DNA of 64,000 nucleotides from Brachionus koreanus (lineage: Eukaryota; Rotifera; Eurotatoria; Ploima; Brachionidae). A program made the translations under genes and the position numbers. The stretch lies in contig PJRA01000508.1 in NCBI GenBank assembly GCA_016987375.1, positions 320,728 through 384,727 on the forward strand. The letters run 5' to 3'. This document shows positions 31,911 through 43,058 of the stretch, one piece after another (the first letter of the stretch is position 1; every line of letters starts with the position of its first letter). The notes under the pieces were generated by a model. The model searched no databases and had not been told where the DNA came from. It worked only from the letters and a program-made list of their open reading frames with translations.

Positions 31911-33356
31911 ATGTTACTTAAAATTTCAATCATAGCAAATATCCTGTCAAATTTATTTTCAACTGTTTATCTTGTTCAAATATTTCTTAATGATAGCTCA
32001 TTAAAAACAACTATTAATGAAGGTGAAAATATTGAGCTTAATTGTCCATTTCAATATGAAAACAAAAAAAATGTTGATATGTTCACGTGGTACAAGAACG
32101 AAGAAAAAATGTTTCCAATTTTAACAGATTCAAGAGTTAATATTAGCACAAACAAAATGGTTATTAGTCAATTTTCAATTAGTGATTCGGCATTTTATAG
32201 ATGTGAACTAGTCAAAGGTAATGGTAAAATAATTCAAAGCAAATCGATATTCTTGAAATTTAACAGTATTGAGGCAAATTTAATTGAACATATGTCCAGC
32301 ACAAAGGAAAATTTTGAAACAAAAAGAAATTTACCTAAATTCACAAATGCCTTTGAAAATAAAACAACATTTTACTATGAATCCATGAATTTAGAGTTAG
32401 ATTGCTCTGTTTTGTCAAGTACAAATCTTATGATTTTGTGGTATAAAAATGGTAGAGTAATTGGTGAAGAAGAGTATGGATTAGTGAGAAACAAAATGAC
32501 ATTTAAAATCAATGATCTAATGGTTTCAGATTCGGGAGAATATCGTTGTCAAGTGACAAATCAAAATGGTGAGATAAATCGTTTTTTTCGAATACAAGTG
32601 GCACAAAAAGAAAAAATAGCTGCAAAATTGAACAAGCCAATTAGTTTCGAATGTACACATTCAAATGCCAACTGGTTTGTTTATTATAAAAATAAGGATA
32701 TGTCAAAATCTGAAAAGTCCAAAATTACAATTGGTGCATATAGTTTTCATAAAATAGTTTATAATGACAATCAATCAAGCAACAAAAATCGATTGATAAT
32801 AATTAGTCCGTCTATTTTCGATAATGGGTTGTATGTGTGTATGAAAAGTGGATATTTATCATCTCAAGTATTTGATCTTGATGTTATTCAGTTTAAAATC
32901 GATAAAAATAGACAAAATTTAAATTCAAAGATTCCACTATCAATTATTTTTATTATAATTATAATTATATTTTCATTAGTGATGATAATTGTACTATTTT
33001 GTTATTATTTAATCAAACTAAAAGATGAGAAACAAGTCAATATAGATAGTAGAAACGTTAACTCGAAACTGAATCACAAGAGAGAAATTTCAAATTCAAT
33101 GCATCATTTATCTGGCTTATCAATTGAAAATAATAAATTAAAGAGACATTCTTTCGTGCCAATGGTTGCCAATTCAACTCCAACGTTTGTCAACATGTAT
33201 AAATATCAAAGTGAATTACCGATTGTAATTGATGGAAGATCGTATATGCCAAATTCAAATTATATAAGACCAGTTCAATTAAATTATTATCCTATTTATT
33301 GCTCAAAAAATAAATCATTATTATCAAATTCTGTGAGAACAACAAGAAATATTTAA
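31911..33356 (+). CDS. Single-pass receptor with three Ig domains, FGFR/FGFRL1-like ectodomain
   Basis: From the ATG at 31911 an intronless frame encodes 481 aa. This start is chosen over the in-frame ATG at 31824 because it begins a clean signal peptide (MLLKISIIANILSNLFSTVY). Ig1 has C45 and C98 around FTWYKNEEK and ends DSAFYRCEL. Ig2 has LELDCSV, ILWYKNGRVIG and DSGEYRCQVTNQNGEINRF, which is reminiscent of FGFR Ig2. Ig3 has ISFECTH, WFVYYKN and DNGLYVCMKSG. A transmembrane helix (SIIFIIIIIIFSLVMIIVLF) follows, then a ~115-aa cytoplasmic tail with no kinase domain. The architecture of three Ig domains, one helix and a short tail matches FGFRL1, but it also fits other adhesion receptors. 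Assignment to FGFRL1 is tentative; Ig receptor is secure. Confidence 0.8.
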   Translation: MLLKISIIANILSNLFSTVYLVQIFLNDSSLKTTINEGENIELNCPFQYENKKNVDMFTWYKNEEKMFPILTDSRVNISTNKMVISQFSISDSAFYRCELVKGNGKIIQSKSIFLKFNSIEANLIEHMSSTKENFETKRNLPKFTNAFENKTTFYYESMNLELDCSVLSSTNLMILWYKNGRVIGEEEYGLVRNKMTFKINDLMVSDSGEYRCQVTNQNGEINRFFRIQVAQKEKIAAKLNKPISFECTHSNANWFVYYKNKDMSKSEKSKITIGAYSFHKIVYNDNQSSNKNRLIIISPSIFDNGLYVCMKSGYLSSQVFDLDVIQFKIDKNRQNLNSKIPLSIIFIIIIIIFSLVMIIVLFCYYLIKLKDEKQVNIDSRNVNSKLNHKREISNSMHHLSGLSIENNKLKRHSFVPMVANSTPTFVNMYKYQSELPIVIDGRSYMPNSNYIRPVQLNYYPIYCSKNKSLLSNSVRTTRNI

Positions 33357-34034
33357 TTTTATTTTATTATATTTTTGTATTTTTCAACTAAGTCCATTTG
33401 AAAAAAAAATCATTTATTTAATCAAACTAATTGAATTTATCAAATTGTCAAAAAAATAAATTTAATATCTTTAATCCAATTTCTTAACCAAAACTAAAAA
33501 TTATAACGACATTTCTAATAGAAATTAAATTTAAAAAAAAAATAAAATTCTATAAACAAAGTATCTTCTTTTTAATCCTTTGAAAAAAAAAACTTGATTA
33601 TTTTTCAGATCAAATAAGTTGTCTTCAAAATTATATTTGAATTTTTAATAGATCATATTTGATCAAATAATGAATTTTATTGTAGAGATTTTTTTATTAG
33701 TTTATTTAACATTTAAAATATATAGCTTTGGGTAAATAAGCTCCTTTCTCGCTATTGGAATTTAAAATTTAAAAAAGTTTCTATAAAAAAGTTATATTAA
33801 ATTAATCAGATTATTTGATAGAGAGATTAGAAATGTTATAGAAAAACTGTTGTTCATTGGAAGAGTTAATTTGAGACTTTACAAAGTAAGGTTTTAATTC
33901 AGAACTTTTTGAGCTTTAAAAAAAAACATTAATTTAATCCTGTATGAGTGAAATAATGAGTGTGTTTTTATATATTAAGCTTTTTTTAAGTACTTTTCAA
34001 GCAGAATTCAGAATCTTAATTCAATTCTATTTAT
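33357..34034. other. Intergenic, no gene seen
   Basis: AT-rich 3' flank of the Ig receptor; no frame or recognised repeat. Confidence 0.4.
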
Positions 34035-35240
34035 CTTTTGTTCCTCGAGAAGTCCAGAAAGTCAAGTAGACGGTGTGTCATACGGTAGGTTGACTTAAAA
34101 CATGTATTTTTAATTGTCTGGGACACACGGGATAGGATGAAAAAACAATAGTCTATAATGGAACCTATAAGGGCATTATAGATTCCATTTCAGGTTTTTT
34201 TACTTGACTTGATATGTGTGACAAAATTTTAATTTAATTCACGCGATCATGACATCTATAACCAATGAATTCAACCTTGGAGGTGAAACATGGACTTTGG
34301 TCAAATTTAATTCCAAGAAAGACTGGGGAGTCAGTTTAGGGTATTTGCTTTCCAAAAAGTGTTAGACTAAGCTTATTGTTTTTTGAATTCTATCAAGAAT
34401 TCTATCAAGAACTTTTCCAAGATAGCTAGTGACACTAATTGGTCGATATTTAGATGGGTCAGAACTGACTTTCTTTTTGGGGGTCATTGTTATTTTAGAG
34501 ATTTTCCAAGCTTCAAGGACTTCGGATGCAGTTAGACAGAGGTTAAAAAAACTTGCTAGACCGAGTAAAAACGAGTCAGGGAGATTTTTCAACATACGGT
34601 TACTTATGTTGTCAGGTCCAGGGACTGACTCGTCTTTTAGTTTTCCAATGTTTTTTTTGTTTAACTCTTCAATTTTGATTTTAAGAAAAGACTTTTCAGA
34701 ATTTAAATAAGGACTGTCTTTCAGATAATCCTTATTTGAAATAAATCCTTCCACCATTTCACGAAAGTTATTGTCAAAGGAATCATTTCTTTCTTAAGTA
34801 AAAGTTTCCAAAATAATCCTTGTGAAAAGCATACCTTTTTCGGAATCTGTTTTAAACTCTTTTGAGTTTAGAACAAGTTTGGGGATAACGTTGCTGGATG
34901 AATTATTTTTTAAATTAACTTTTTTCCAAAAAGGACGGCAAGAGTTTGGATTAGACCCAAGAGACTTAAGAAATATATCCCAATTCTGGCTCTTGAATTT
35001 TTCTATTTCAAATCTAATTTTATTAGTAAGCTTATTACAGTCCGCCCTGGTTGCACTTGTCATGTTTTTGACTTTTTTTGACACTTTGCGTTTGGAGATT
35101 AGCTCGACTATATGGACCGGAAGAGACTTTTCAAATTTTTTTGATGGAAATTTTAGACCTCTTTTTACAGAATGAAATTTAATTATTTTTTGTTCATATA
35201 ATTTTTCAAAAGTAGAAAATAAGACCATAGATCTTGTTTA
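34035..35240 (-). pseudogene. Jockey/CR1-like LINE remnant, internally deleted
   Basis: On the minus strand, 35228-34362 is one reading frame broken by a single in-frame TAA at 34796-34794. Before the stop are residues typical of the linker upstream of RT (VELISKRKVSKKVK, NKLTNKIRFEIEKFKSQNW, CRPFWKKVN). After it come the first RT blocks, SVPGPDNISNRMLKNLP, FNLCLTASEVLEAWKISKIT and KYRPISVTSYLGKVLDRIL. The YADD core is missing. About 34060-34200 reads IYNALIGSIIDYCFFILSR, VSQTIKN, which belongs to the C-terminal part, so the centre has been deleted. No endonuclease domain is present. Confidence 0.85.
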
Positions 35241-35866
35241 AAAGAATTTGATTATAAACTTGTTTATTAATAGATTCAAATTTTTGGAATAATGAATTGA
35301 ATTTATCAATGGTGTTGTATTAAAGAATGTTTTACAAAATTTAAATTAATTACTTTGAACATCAACTGATAAAATTCCAGCCAAAAAAATAAATATATTG
35401 CTAAAAATTTATTATTATACCGTCTTGAAAGCCAGAAAAAACCATTTAACTTTGCCTCTGAGAACTAGAGTGTAAAATTTTAAAAGAGCTCATAAAAATA
35501 GGCGTTAGATCAATAAAAAAGGTAAGTCAGTAAACCTAAAAAATCAAGGCGTTTACATGTTGTTAAATTTTTAAATTCAAATTTAGTTCGAACCAAGTGG
35601 TTGAGATTATTTTAAAGCAAATCTAATCGAAAGCTTTTTGTAGAAAATTAAATATTTATCTTAAAAATCATGCGTCAAATTTAGAAAAATTAATGCTTTT
35701 TAGACCATTTTAAAATGGGTTAAAATTCATTATATTTTATTTAAAAACGGAAAAAAAATACTTGAATCCGCTTGAGATGTATTGATTCCTTTTTTAAGGA
35801 GGAAAAGTGCAATTAAAATTACAATATAAATAATGAAAAAAATTAAGCATTACCAAAAAACAAAAA
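35241..35866. other. Upstream region of second GPCR
   Basis: AT-rich, no frame or repeat recognised. Confidence 0.4.
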
Positions 35867-36721
35867 ATGTTTAATGATTTAATAGTTCTATTTTTATTTA
35901 TTTCTTTCCTAGTCCTTTTAATAGGATTTATTGGCAACTTAATATGCATTAGATTGCTTTGCATGGATACATTTTCAGACAGTCCGTCAAGTCTTTTAAA
36001 TATTATTAAACTAACAATTGATTCGTTTGTTCAGCTTTTTTCATTATTTCTGCTTTTAAACTATATAAATGAAATTGATGATTTAAGTAAAACTGAATTG
36101 ACGTGCAAACTGAGTCATTTTGGCTTAAATGTCCTTAAGTCGCAATCATCTTGGATTTTAACAATTGTTTGTTTAGACAGTTTGCTGTCAGTTTATTTAT
36201 TACCAAAAAATAAAAAAAATCGGCTTTACATACTTTTGTTTATTGTTCTTGCAATTTATCACATGGCTTACAATTACACATCAACTGGTAAAGTTAAACT
36301 TCAATTCAATCATGAATCAAATAAAACAAAATGTGATTATTCGATAGATTCAGCATTATTCATATGGATAGATTTTTTAAATTCTACACTATTGCCATTC
36401 ATATTTATGTCGATATTTACAGCAATTACAACTTATAGAATATTGAATCAAATATCTAAACTAAAAGAGACAAAATTCTCAGATTACATTGGTCCAAATA
36501 CAACAATGACCTTGAATATTTTGTTTTTTATACTAGGTTTACCAAGTGCAATACTTTTTATTGTCAATTTTTGTACATATATAGATCCAGAAGTCGAAAA
36601 ATTCTTATTAGTATTTACCAACACGTTTTCACATACTGGAAATGGAATTCTTATTTATGTAATATCGTCATTTGATCTGGCATTCCGTGATAGATTGAAG
36701 CAGTTATTTACAAATAAGTGA
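35867..36721 (+). CDS. Seven-transmembrane receptor, rhodopsin-like, orphan
   Basis: Single exon of 284 aa from ATG 35867. Seven hydrophobic segments are present. TM1 contains GFIGNL (20-25) with the class A Asn. C80 (ELTCKL) starts TM3 as the usual disulfide partner, and CLDSLLSVY (102-110) stands in place of the DRY box. The inner loop between TM5 and TM6 is short (ISKLKETKFSDYIG). TM7 has TGNGILIYVISSFDLAFRDRL, where NGILIYVISS replaces NPxxY, and the amphipathic helix 8 begins FRDRL. Two sequons (NYT, NKT) occur in outer loop 2. The ligand and coupling are unknown. It is distinct from the receptor at 627-1601; both look lineage-specific. Confidence 0.8.
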   Translation: MFNDLIVLFLFISFLVLLIGFIGNLICIRLLCMDTFSDSPSSLLNIIKLTIDSFVQLFSLFLLLNYINEIDDLSKTELTCKLSHFGLNVLKSQSSWILTIVCLDSLLSVYLLPKNKKNRLYILLFIVLAIYHMAYNYTSTGKVKLQFNHESNKTKCDYSIDSALFIWIDFLNSTLLPFIFMSIFTAITTYRILNQISKLKETKFSDYIGPNTTMTLNILFFILGLPSAILFIVNFCTYIDPEVEKFLLVFTNTFSHTGNGILIYVISSFDLAFRDRLKQLFTNK

Positions 36722-37296
36722 ACTTGAATGATATAAAAATGCATAAATAAAATAGTAAAATTATTTTTTTAATATTAAATAAAATTTCATTTGAAATTTT
36801 TACCTTATATTTATATTTTTTTTTATTTTCATTTTTTTATAAAATATAAATTTTATTTTAGTTATTAATAAATAAATTAAATAAAAATCTTTTTAACATA
36901 GAAAATCAAATTAGTGAACATAATTTTTATCTATAATAATGCTTTGATGCGTGTTTTTTTTTGTGATTTGCGTGCTCATTTTAAGCAAGACTGTTTTCTT
37001 TTATAAAATTATTTTATTATATATCAAAATATAGACTTATTTCATTACTAACTTGTTTATTATTCGCATAAATTCTTTTCGTACCTCTTAATTATTAAAA
37101 AGTACCTCTATTTTTTTAATTTATTATTGCAACTGTTATTTCTCTTGTCAGAAGCACTTTTTATATTGATAAAAGAAAATATATCTAGATCTTATTAAAA
37201 AAATAAAGCCTTTATAGTTTTCCTAAAATTTTATTTATTTATAAAAGGTCAAATTCTTATTATGAAGATTTAATCAGTCAAAATTAATTTTTTAGG
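36722..37296. other. Intergenic, no gene seen
   Basis: AT-rich 3' flank of the GPCR; nothing recognised. Confidence 0.4.
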
Positions 37297-38028
37297 GTCT
37301 TGTCTAATATGAGATCGCTTGATCACAAAAAATGTGATCATTTTAATAATGCTAATTTTGTGAACAAGAGTGACACCAAATCAATGATCACACAATATTT
37401 AATAAAATGATTGATCATAAGAATTTAAATACGGATCACTAAAAAAATTTTACTAATCATGATTGATTAAATTTCAATTGTTTAAACTATACTAAAAAAA
37501 TTTATTTATTTATTTGCTTTCGGTACTGAGCATTAATATTATAATATGGATTTTAAATATTAAATTTCTTCAGTTTTGTAATTTGAATGATCATTAGCTC
37601 GGTACAAAAACAAAAAAAAAATAGATAAAATTTTTGAGATCATTTTTTTTTAAATATTTTTAGACTTAATTACTTTAAAATGAATTTTGAAAGTGAAGAT
37701 TTAAAACTCTGTCAACTTATATAGCTATGAGATTAGCTTAATCCTAAACGATCAGAAATGCTCTGAATCTTGTTGAAAAAAATTTGGTACAGTAATGAAT
37801 TTGAAGCAAAGAAAAAGATTCGCTAATGCTCAAAATTCCGTTTTTTTATGGCGTAGTTCTTGTTGAACATTTGAATCAACTGATAAAAACTTTGATCACA
37901 AATTTTTTTCTATTTTTAATTTTTATGCTTCAGATCATATTTAGTGTGATCATTGATTTGTTCACAAAACCAGCATTATTAAAATGATCTCATTTTTTGT
38001 GATCAAGTGATCACATATTGGACAAGAC
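37297..38028. mobile_element. 732-bp non-autonomous element with ~110-bp terminal inverted repeats
   Basis: The left end GTCTTGTCTAATATGAGATC is mirrored by the right end (on the other strand GTCTTGTCCAATATGTGATC). Arms continue through TTGATCACAAAAAATG, GATCATTTTAATAATGCT and TTTTGTGAACAA to AATCAATGATCACAC. The ~500 bp between has no transposase frame. Arms are rich in palindromic TGATCA. No clear target duplication could be fixed at the edges, so the superfamily is undetermined. Confidence 0.85.
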
Positions 38029-39083
38029 ATATTTTTTTAAGATCGGAAAATTTTTAAATAACATTGCCTTTAAAAGATGAACAAATGAAAAGTAAGAAAA
38101 AAAGGAAAAATATAATTACAATGTCTTTTATTTAATTTAATTTATTATTAAAACTCAGATGTATTAGTCTAACTAAAAATTAATTAATAACGATATGCGA
38201 TAAAAATTTCAATATTTTTAAAATTTATCACCTAAAACAAATTAATAATTAATAAAACCAATTTTTTTTTAATATTTTATTTTTTTAATTGTTAGTTATA
38301 AATTTATAATATTCTTCCAAAGAATTTATATAAATGCATTTTATAAAAACAAAAATGATCAAAAATCCATATTTTGTATTCTTGATATATTATTTAGAGT
38401 TGGAAGCGTAACTGACTGATCTAGTGACCGGTTATTGGGATCTAATGTCCGTTACATTTGGCGATCACCTCAATTTACAATTCAAATAGCTCATTAATAT
38501 TGAAAATTATATCAATAAGCTTTTCTTTTTATTAAAACAATCAATTTATTTTTAATTTAGTAAGCTAATTTAAAATAAAAATTTGAAAAGATAAAGTATT
38601 TTGTTTATAAAACTCAAAAACGCCTGCTAAATTATCAGCATGAACATAATATATTTTCTTATTTAATATAAATTAATTAATTAAGATATATAATCAAAAT
38701 TTATAAAAATATTTTACTTATGGTGAGCTATCAAATCGTGTAAAACCAAACACTTACTAATTTTGTTTTATATTCATAAATACTAATATCTAAGAATTGA
38801 TGAGATTCATTTATAAATAAATTTACATACAAACAGGTCGATGGGATTCATCTATGGCTAAAAGTGGTCCTAAAATTAGATTTTTTTTCTAGATATCAGA
38901 AATATATTTTTTTAATTTTTAATGAGAATCAACATAAATAATAATATTATTTTTTTTTATCTTTCTTATTTTTGGATAGAAAAATTATTAAAATTCAAAT
39001 AAACAGTTTATTTTTTGGCTTAAATTTATTTTAAAATTTTTTAATAATGATAAGCTAAATGGATTTAGTATGGATTTTTTTAT
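38029..39083. other. Intergenic, no gene seen
   Basis: AT-rich. A less AT-rich 70-bp patch at about 38400-38470 (with GACCGGTTATTGGGATC) is not recognised. Confidence 0.4.
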
Positions 39084-40347
39084 CTAATCTTCACGTAAAT
39101 TAGCTTCACGTTGTGTTCTATATTGTTTATTTGGCTGACCTTCTCGTCTTCGTTGATCTTGTTGTCTTGTTCTATTCATTTGTCTACCTTGATTTTGTTG
39201 ATTTTGTTCCTTCTGTTGTTCTCTTGGCCTTTTGTCCTCACGCAGCTTTAGAGCATAGTCATTTAAATTTAAATCAATTAATTTATTCTCTTGTTTAATT
39301 GTGTTAACTAAATCTTGAGTTCGGTCTTTTTTCTCGCCTTCCAATTTACTAGCCATATCTTCCAAAATAGCCAGAGTCTCTTTGAAAAACAATCTATTTT
39401 GAATAGCTCTCTCTAACACTATTTTATTTGTATCTTCAGCTATTTGAATAGCATCATCAATTCTATTCATTCGAACCAACGACAAAAACTTCAAGTTGTT
39501 AATGATGTTAATACTTTTGTTTTTAATTAGTGAAGTTAATTCATAAGCCAAATCTATTTGATTTTGGTTATGTGCCAATAGTATAAGTTTAATGTAAGCA
39601 TTATCGTGTAATTCTATATTTAATTCCTTAAAAGTAACAAGCATTTGTTTTGCTTGATTCAAAGCTTCAGCTGTGTTAATTCCCAATAAAGCTTCAGATG
39701 CCAAATTAGAAATATCCATGGTTCTCAATCGACTGTTAGGGTCCAATTTTTTATCTTGTTTAAACTTGGTTAAAATTTTATTTAAAATTTTCATGGCATC
39801 TTCATAACGTTTTTCTTCAAGAAGTTTGTTCATCAAAATAGTTCCGGCTGTATAAAATTTTTGCAAAACTGAATCATTTTCTTCTAAGAAAAGAGCCAAA
39901 GCCCGGTCTGTTTTGTTAAGCGAATACAACAGTCGGATCAATGGAGTTTCAAAATTGAAGCTGAAAATTGCTGTTGATTCTTGCTTTTGGTATTTTCGAA
40001 TAGCATTTACTAAGAGGTCTAGATCTGAATCTGATTTTGATAGATACAATAAATTTTTAAGGTCTTCAGTGAATACTTTTCCGTCCGGTTTGGAAACAGC
40101 TTCTTCGATGGTTACTTTAAGGGACGCTTAAAATAAATAAATAAAAATAAAAATTGAATTGTATCTTTGGTCTTACTGACTTACAAGCATTTTTTCCCTG
40201 ATCTCTTTCAATGTTGCTCGCGTAGTTTTTAAATGAATCTATGCCAAAATGAGCAGGTGTAAAAAATGATCTTGCAGATTGAGCGGTTAGATATTGGCCA
40301 TTATTGATACTTAATCTCGGCAACGCTCTGACTATTGAGGATAACAT
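39084..40347 (-). CDS. PTCD2: Pentatricopeptide-repeat protein PTCD2-like, mitochondrial
   Basis: Two exons, 40347-40185 and 40126-39084, joined across a 58-bp intron, give 401 aa (human PTCD2 388). PTCD2 is a mitochondrial matrix protein needed for processing or stability of cytochrome b mRNA. The N terminus (MLSSIVRALPRLS ... AQSARSFF) is Arg/Ser-rich without acid residues, as expected for import. The family core is visible: VFTEDLKNLLYLSKSDSDLD, LVNAIRKYQ, FNFETPLIRLLYSLNKTDRA and LEEKRYEDAMKILNKIL. Tandem helical PPR-like units follow to about residue 300. The tail (about residues 345-401) is a charged Gln/Arg-rich extension (REQQKEQNQQNQ, RTRQQDQRRREGQ), which I do not expect in human PTCD2. 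The match is moderate in sequence but consistent in length and order. Confidence 0.8.
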
Positions 40348-41008
40348 TTTAGGTGCAAAATTTTTATTTTAACTTAGTGGAATTAAGCGCGTGGGGAATT
40401 TATGTAATTTGAATTGTTTTAAATTTTGTGTTTTTTGAAATTATATGATTGAAATCTTGCAGCAAATTTGTTTCAAAAATAAAATAATCTTAACTTTTAG
40501 AAAATGTCTTTTTTTATTAATATTTTGAGAAATGCTTCAATTAATTTAATAAAATTATGCTAATAATTTAAAAATTTATAAAATAAATAAATATAAACTT
40601 AATCATTACTAAAACATAATTTAATTTTCAGATTTTTTTATTTTAATTAATAGGAAAAATTAATAATAAAATAATAAATAGAATAATTTTAATTTAAAAA
40701 AAATTTATTTTGAAATATATAAACAAAAAATTAGATTAAATTTAATTAAAAAATTTTCACTTTATAACTTAAAAAATCAAATCAAATAAAAAAAAAATTT
40801 TCGCAAAAAAATGTAATCAATAGTTTACAGAAATTTAAATATTCCAAGTAATCTCTTTAATCCGAAAACCATAAAATTAACAAAATTCTGTTAAATTGTT
40901 TTGTATTAAGACAAAAATTATTACACGATTTATTTAAATTACACAAGTTTTTTAAAATCAAATTTTTTATTATAAATTTTTAAAAATTAATAAAATTAAT
41001 TACCAAAA
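40348..41008. other. Divergent spacer between PTCD2 and hnRNP-U-like
   Basis: 660 bp, extremely AT-rich, separating two head-to-head start codons. Both promoters should be here. No motif can be singled out. Confidence 0.4.
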
Positions 41009-43058
41009 ATGGATCAAGCTGACAATTCGATTCAAAATGATGGCTTCGAATTTAGTCCTGAAGATGTGGTTATTGATCCTTATACATGTGATTTGAATCT
41101 TGTCATTGACAAAGAATGTCTAATGGCTTTTCCTTTATCAAATGATGGATTTTGTTCGATGTGGGCAGGTTGCCGGTCAACATTCGGTGTTAATTCGGGT
41201 CGAGTTGCATTTGAAGTTCATGCAAGTATTTGCCACGAGTTATTTTATGATTAATAATTAACGAATATTTTTAGCTTGAGGATTATTGTGAAATTAATGA
41301 TTTACCAAAAGATGATTTAGAACCTCATTTAATTAGATTAGGATGGTCTTTGAATCACTCATCACTTCAACTTGGAGAACAATCCTTTTCTTTTGCTTAT
41401 TGCAACACTGCAAAAAAGTGCTGTGATCAATCATTTGAAAATTATGGTGAAACATTTGAAAAAGGTGATTCAATTGCAGCATACTTAGATTTTGAGACCG
41501 AAAAAAATCATGTTATAATTTCATTTGGTAAAAATGGTTTGGATCTTGGTACTGCATTTAAGATAAATGTTAAAGATATCCGAGATTATTCTCGTGCAAC
41601 TTATGATGAGGAGAATTTTATCTTTTTTCCTCATGTTTTAAGCAAAAATGTTGTTTTTGAAATGAATTTTGGTCAAAGGGTTAGTTTAATTGGCGATGAG
41701 CCTTTTGCACCAATTAAGAATAGTTTTGAACTTATCAAGAAATTACCCTTGGACAAAAGATTTAGAAATACAACCGTGTCCAAAAATAAAAAAGATTATC
41801 ATGTTGTGCTTATGGTAGGTTTACCAGGTTCAGGTAAAACCAAATGGGTTAAAGATTTCTGTGCTAAAAATTTCGACAAAAATTATTATGTCATAGGGAT
41901 TGGAAGTATTTTGGAAAAAATGAAAGTTGTTTGTCCAAGTAAAAAAGCAAATAGTAGCCAAGCTGGCGAATTCACTGCTATAAACAATTTAACATCTTAT
42001 TCAGCCTCAAAAATTCAACCCGATTTTTTGGACAAAGCATTTAAGTGTATGAATACTCTGATGGAAATTGCTTCACAATCATACAGAAATATTATAATTG
42101 ACCAAGTATGAATTTTTTTAAAATTAAAGATTATATTAAATTTAACTATTTTTGTTAAATTCTTCTATTTAAAATAAAGCCAAATGTGTATCAGTCAACA
42201 AGACGTCGTAAATTAAGACTATTCAAAGAATATAAAACTAAGGCAGTGTGTCTGATACCTAAAGAAGAAATTTATCAAGAAAGACTTAAGTTATTAGAAA
42301 AAGAAGACGGAAAATCAATCCCAATTAATTTAATAAATGACATGAAAAGTATTATATAATTAGTATCAAAATTCTTTTTATTTTTTTTCTTAAATAGTCG
42401 GTTTTTCATTACCGAATGCATCCGAATTTGATTTAGTTGAATATGTTGAATTAAATGAACAAGAAGCTTTTAATCTAGTTGAGCATTATAACTCTCAAGC
42501 TCAGACTGATCGACTGAATCTATTATTAGAAAAAAGAGCAAAGAAGAATGAAGAAAAACGTAAATTTATACTTGATTTTATTTAAAAATTAAAATTTAAT
42601 CTAAAAATCAAGGAAAATCTCTGGCAATTAATCCGACGTTATTAATGAGACCAGTATACAGACCAAACTATGCTTTTGCTACTGGAATTTCATCGCTTAG
42701 TTCCCAGCTATATGCAGGAAATAGATTTTCACGACTTCCACCTCCAAGAAGACCAATGACTACATCATATTCATCACTTCCAAGGCCTCCTGTTGCCTAT
42801 CCTTCCCATGCAATGGCTTATGGAAGTAGCTATACCATGATGCAACAGAATTTAGTTGGACAACAATGGAATCCAGCTTTGCCTTATCAGGGGGCGCAAC
42901 CTTATATGGTCGTACCCGGGCAGTATGCTTCAGCTTGGCCTCCTCAGTATCAAACCAGTCAAAATCAATGGGACCCAGTTGTTTCAACTAATCTATCCCA
43001 TGCTTTATCTTCATCAACCTTACCAAGTAATTTCCCTCACAATCAAAATCAAAATTAA
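41009..43058 (+). CDS. hnRNP-U-like SPRY/P-loop RNA-binding protein
   Basis: Five exons, 41009-41221, 41275-42105, 42180-42348, 42398-42559 and 42613-43058, give 606 aa. hnRNP-U and HNRNPUL proteins are nuclear RNA and chromatin scaffolds. The SPRY domain runs from the first exon (GRVAFEVH) into LIRLGWSLNHSSLQLGE, FENYGETFEKGDSIAAYLDFE and FFPHVLSKNVVFEMNFGQR. The kinase-like AAA_33 domain has P-loop GLPGSGKT (about 253-260) and continues IIIDQPNVYQSTRRRKLRLF. The usual N-terminal SAP DNA-binding domain is absent and the C terminus is Pro/Tyr/Gln/Ser-rich rather than RGG. Exon 1 ends at a GC donor: only GCAAGT at 41222 keeps the SPRY frame, since the nearby GT leads to a stop. Other introns are GT-AG and 49-74 bp. 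Confidence 0.9.

Noticed and set aside
34429..35175. Plus-strand open frames of 93 and 117 codons
   Set aside because: They are antisense shadows of the LINE remnant, which shows clear RT motifs on the minus strand.
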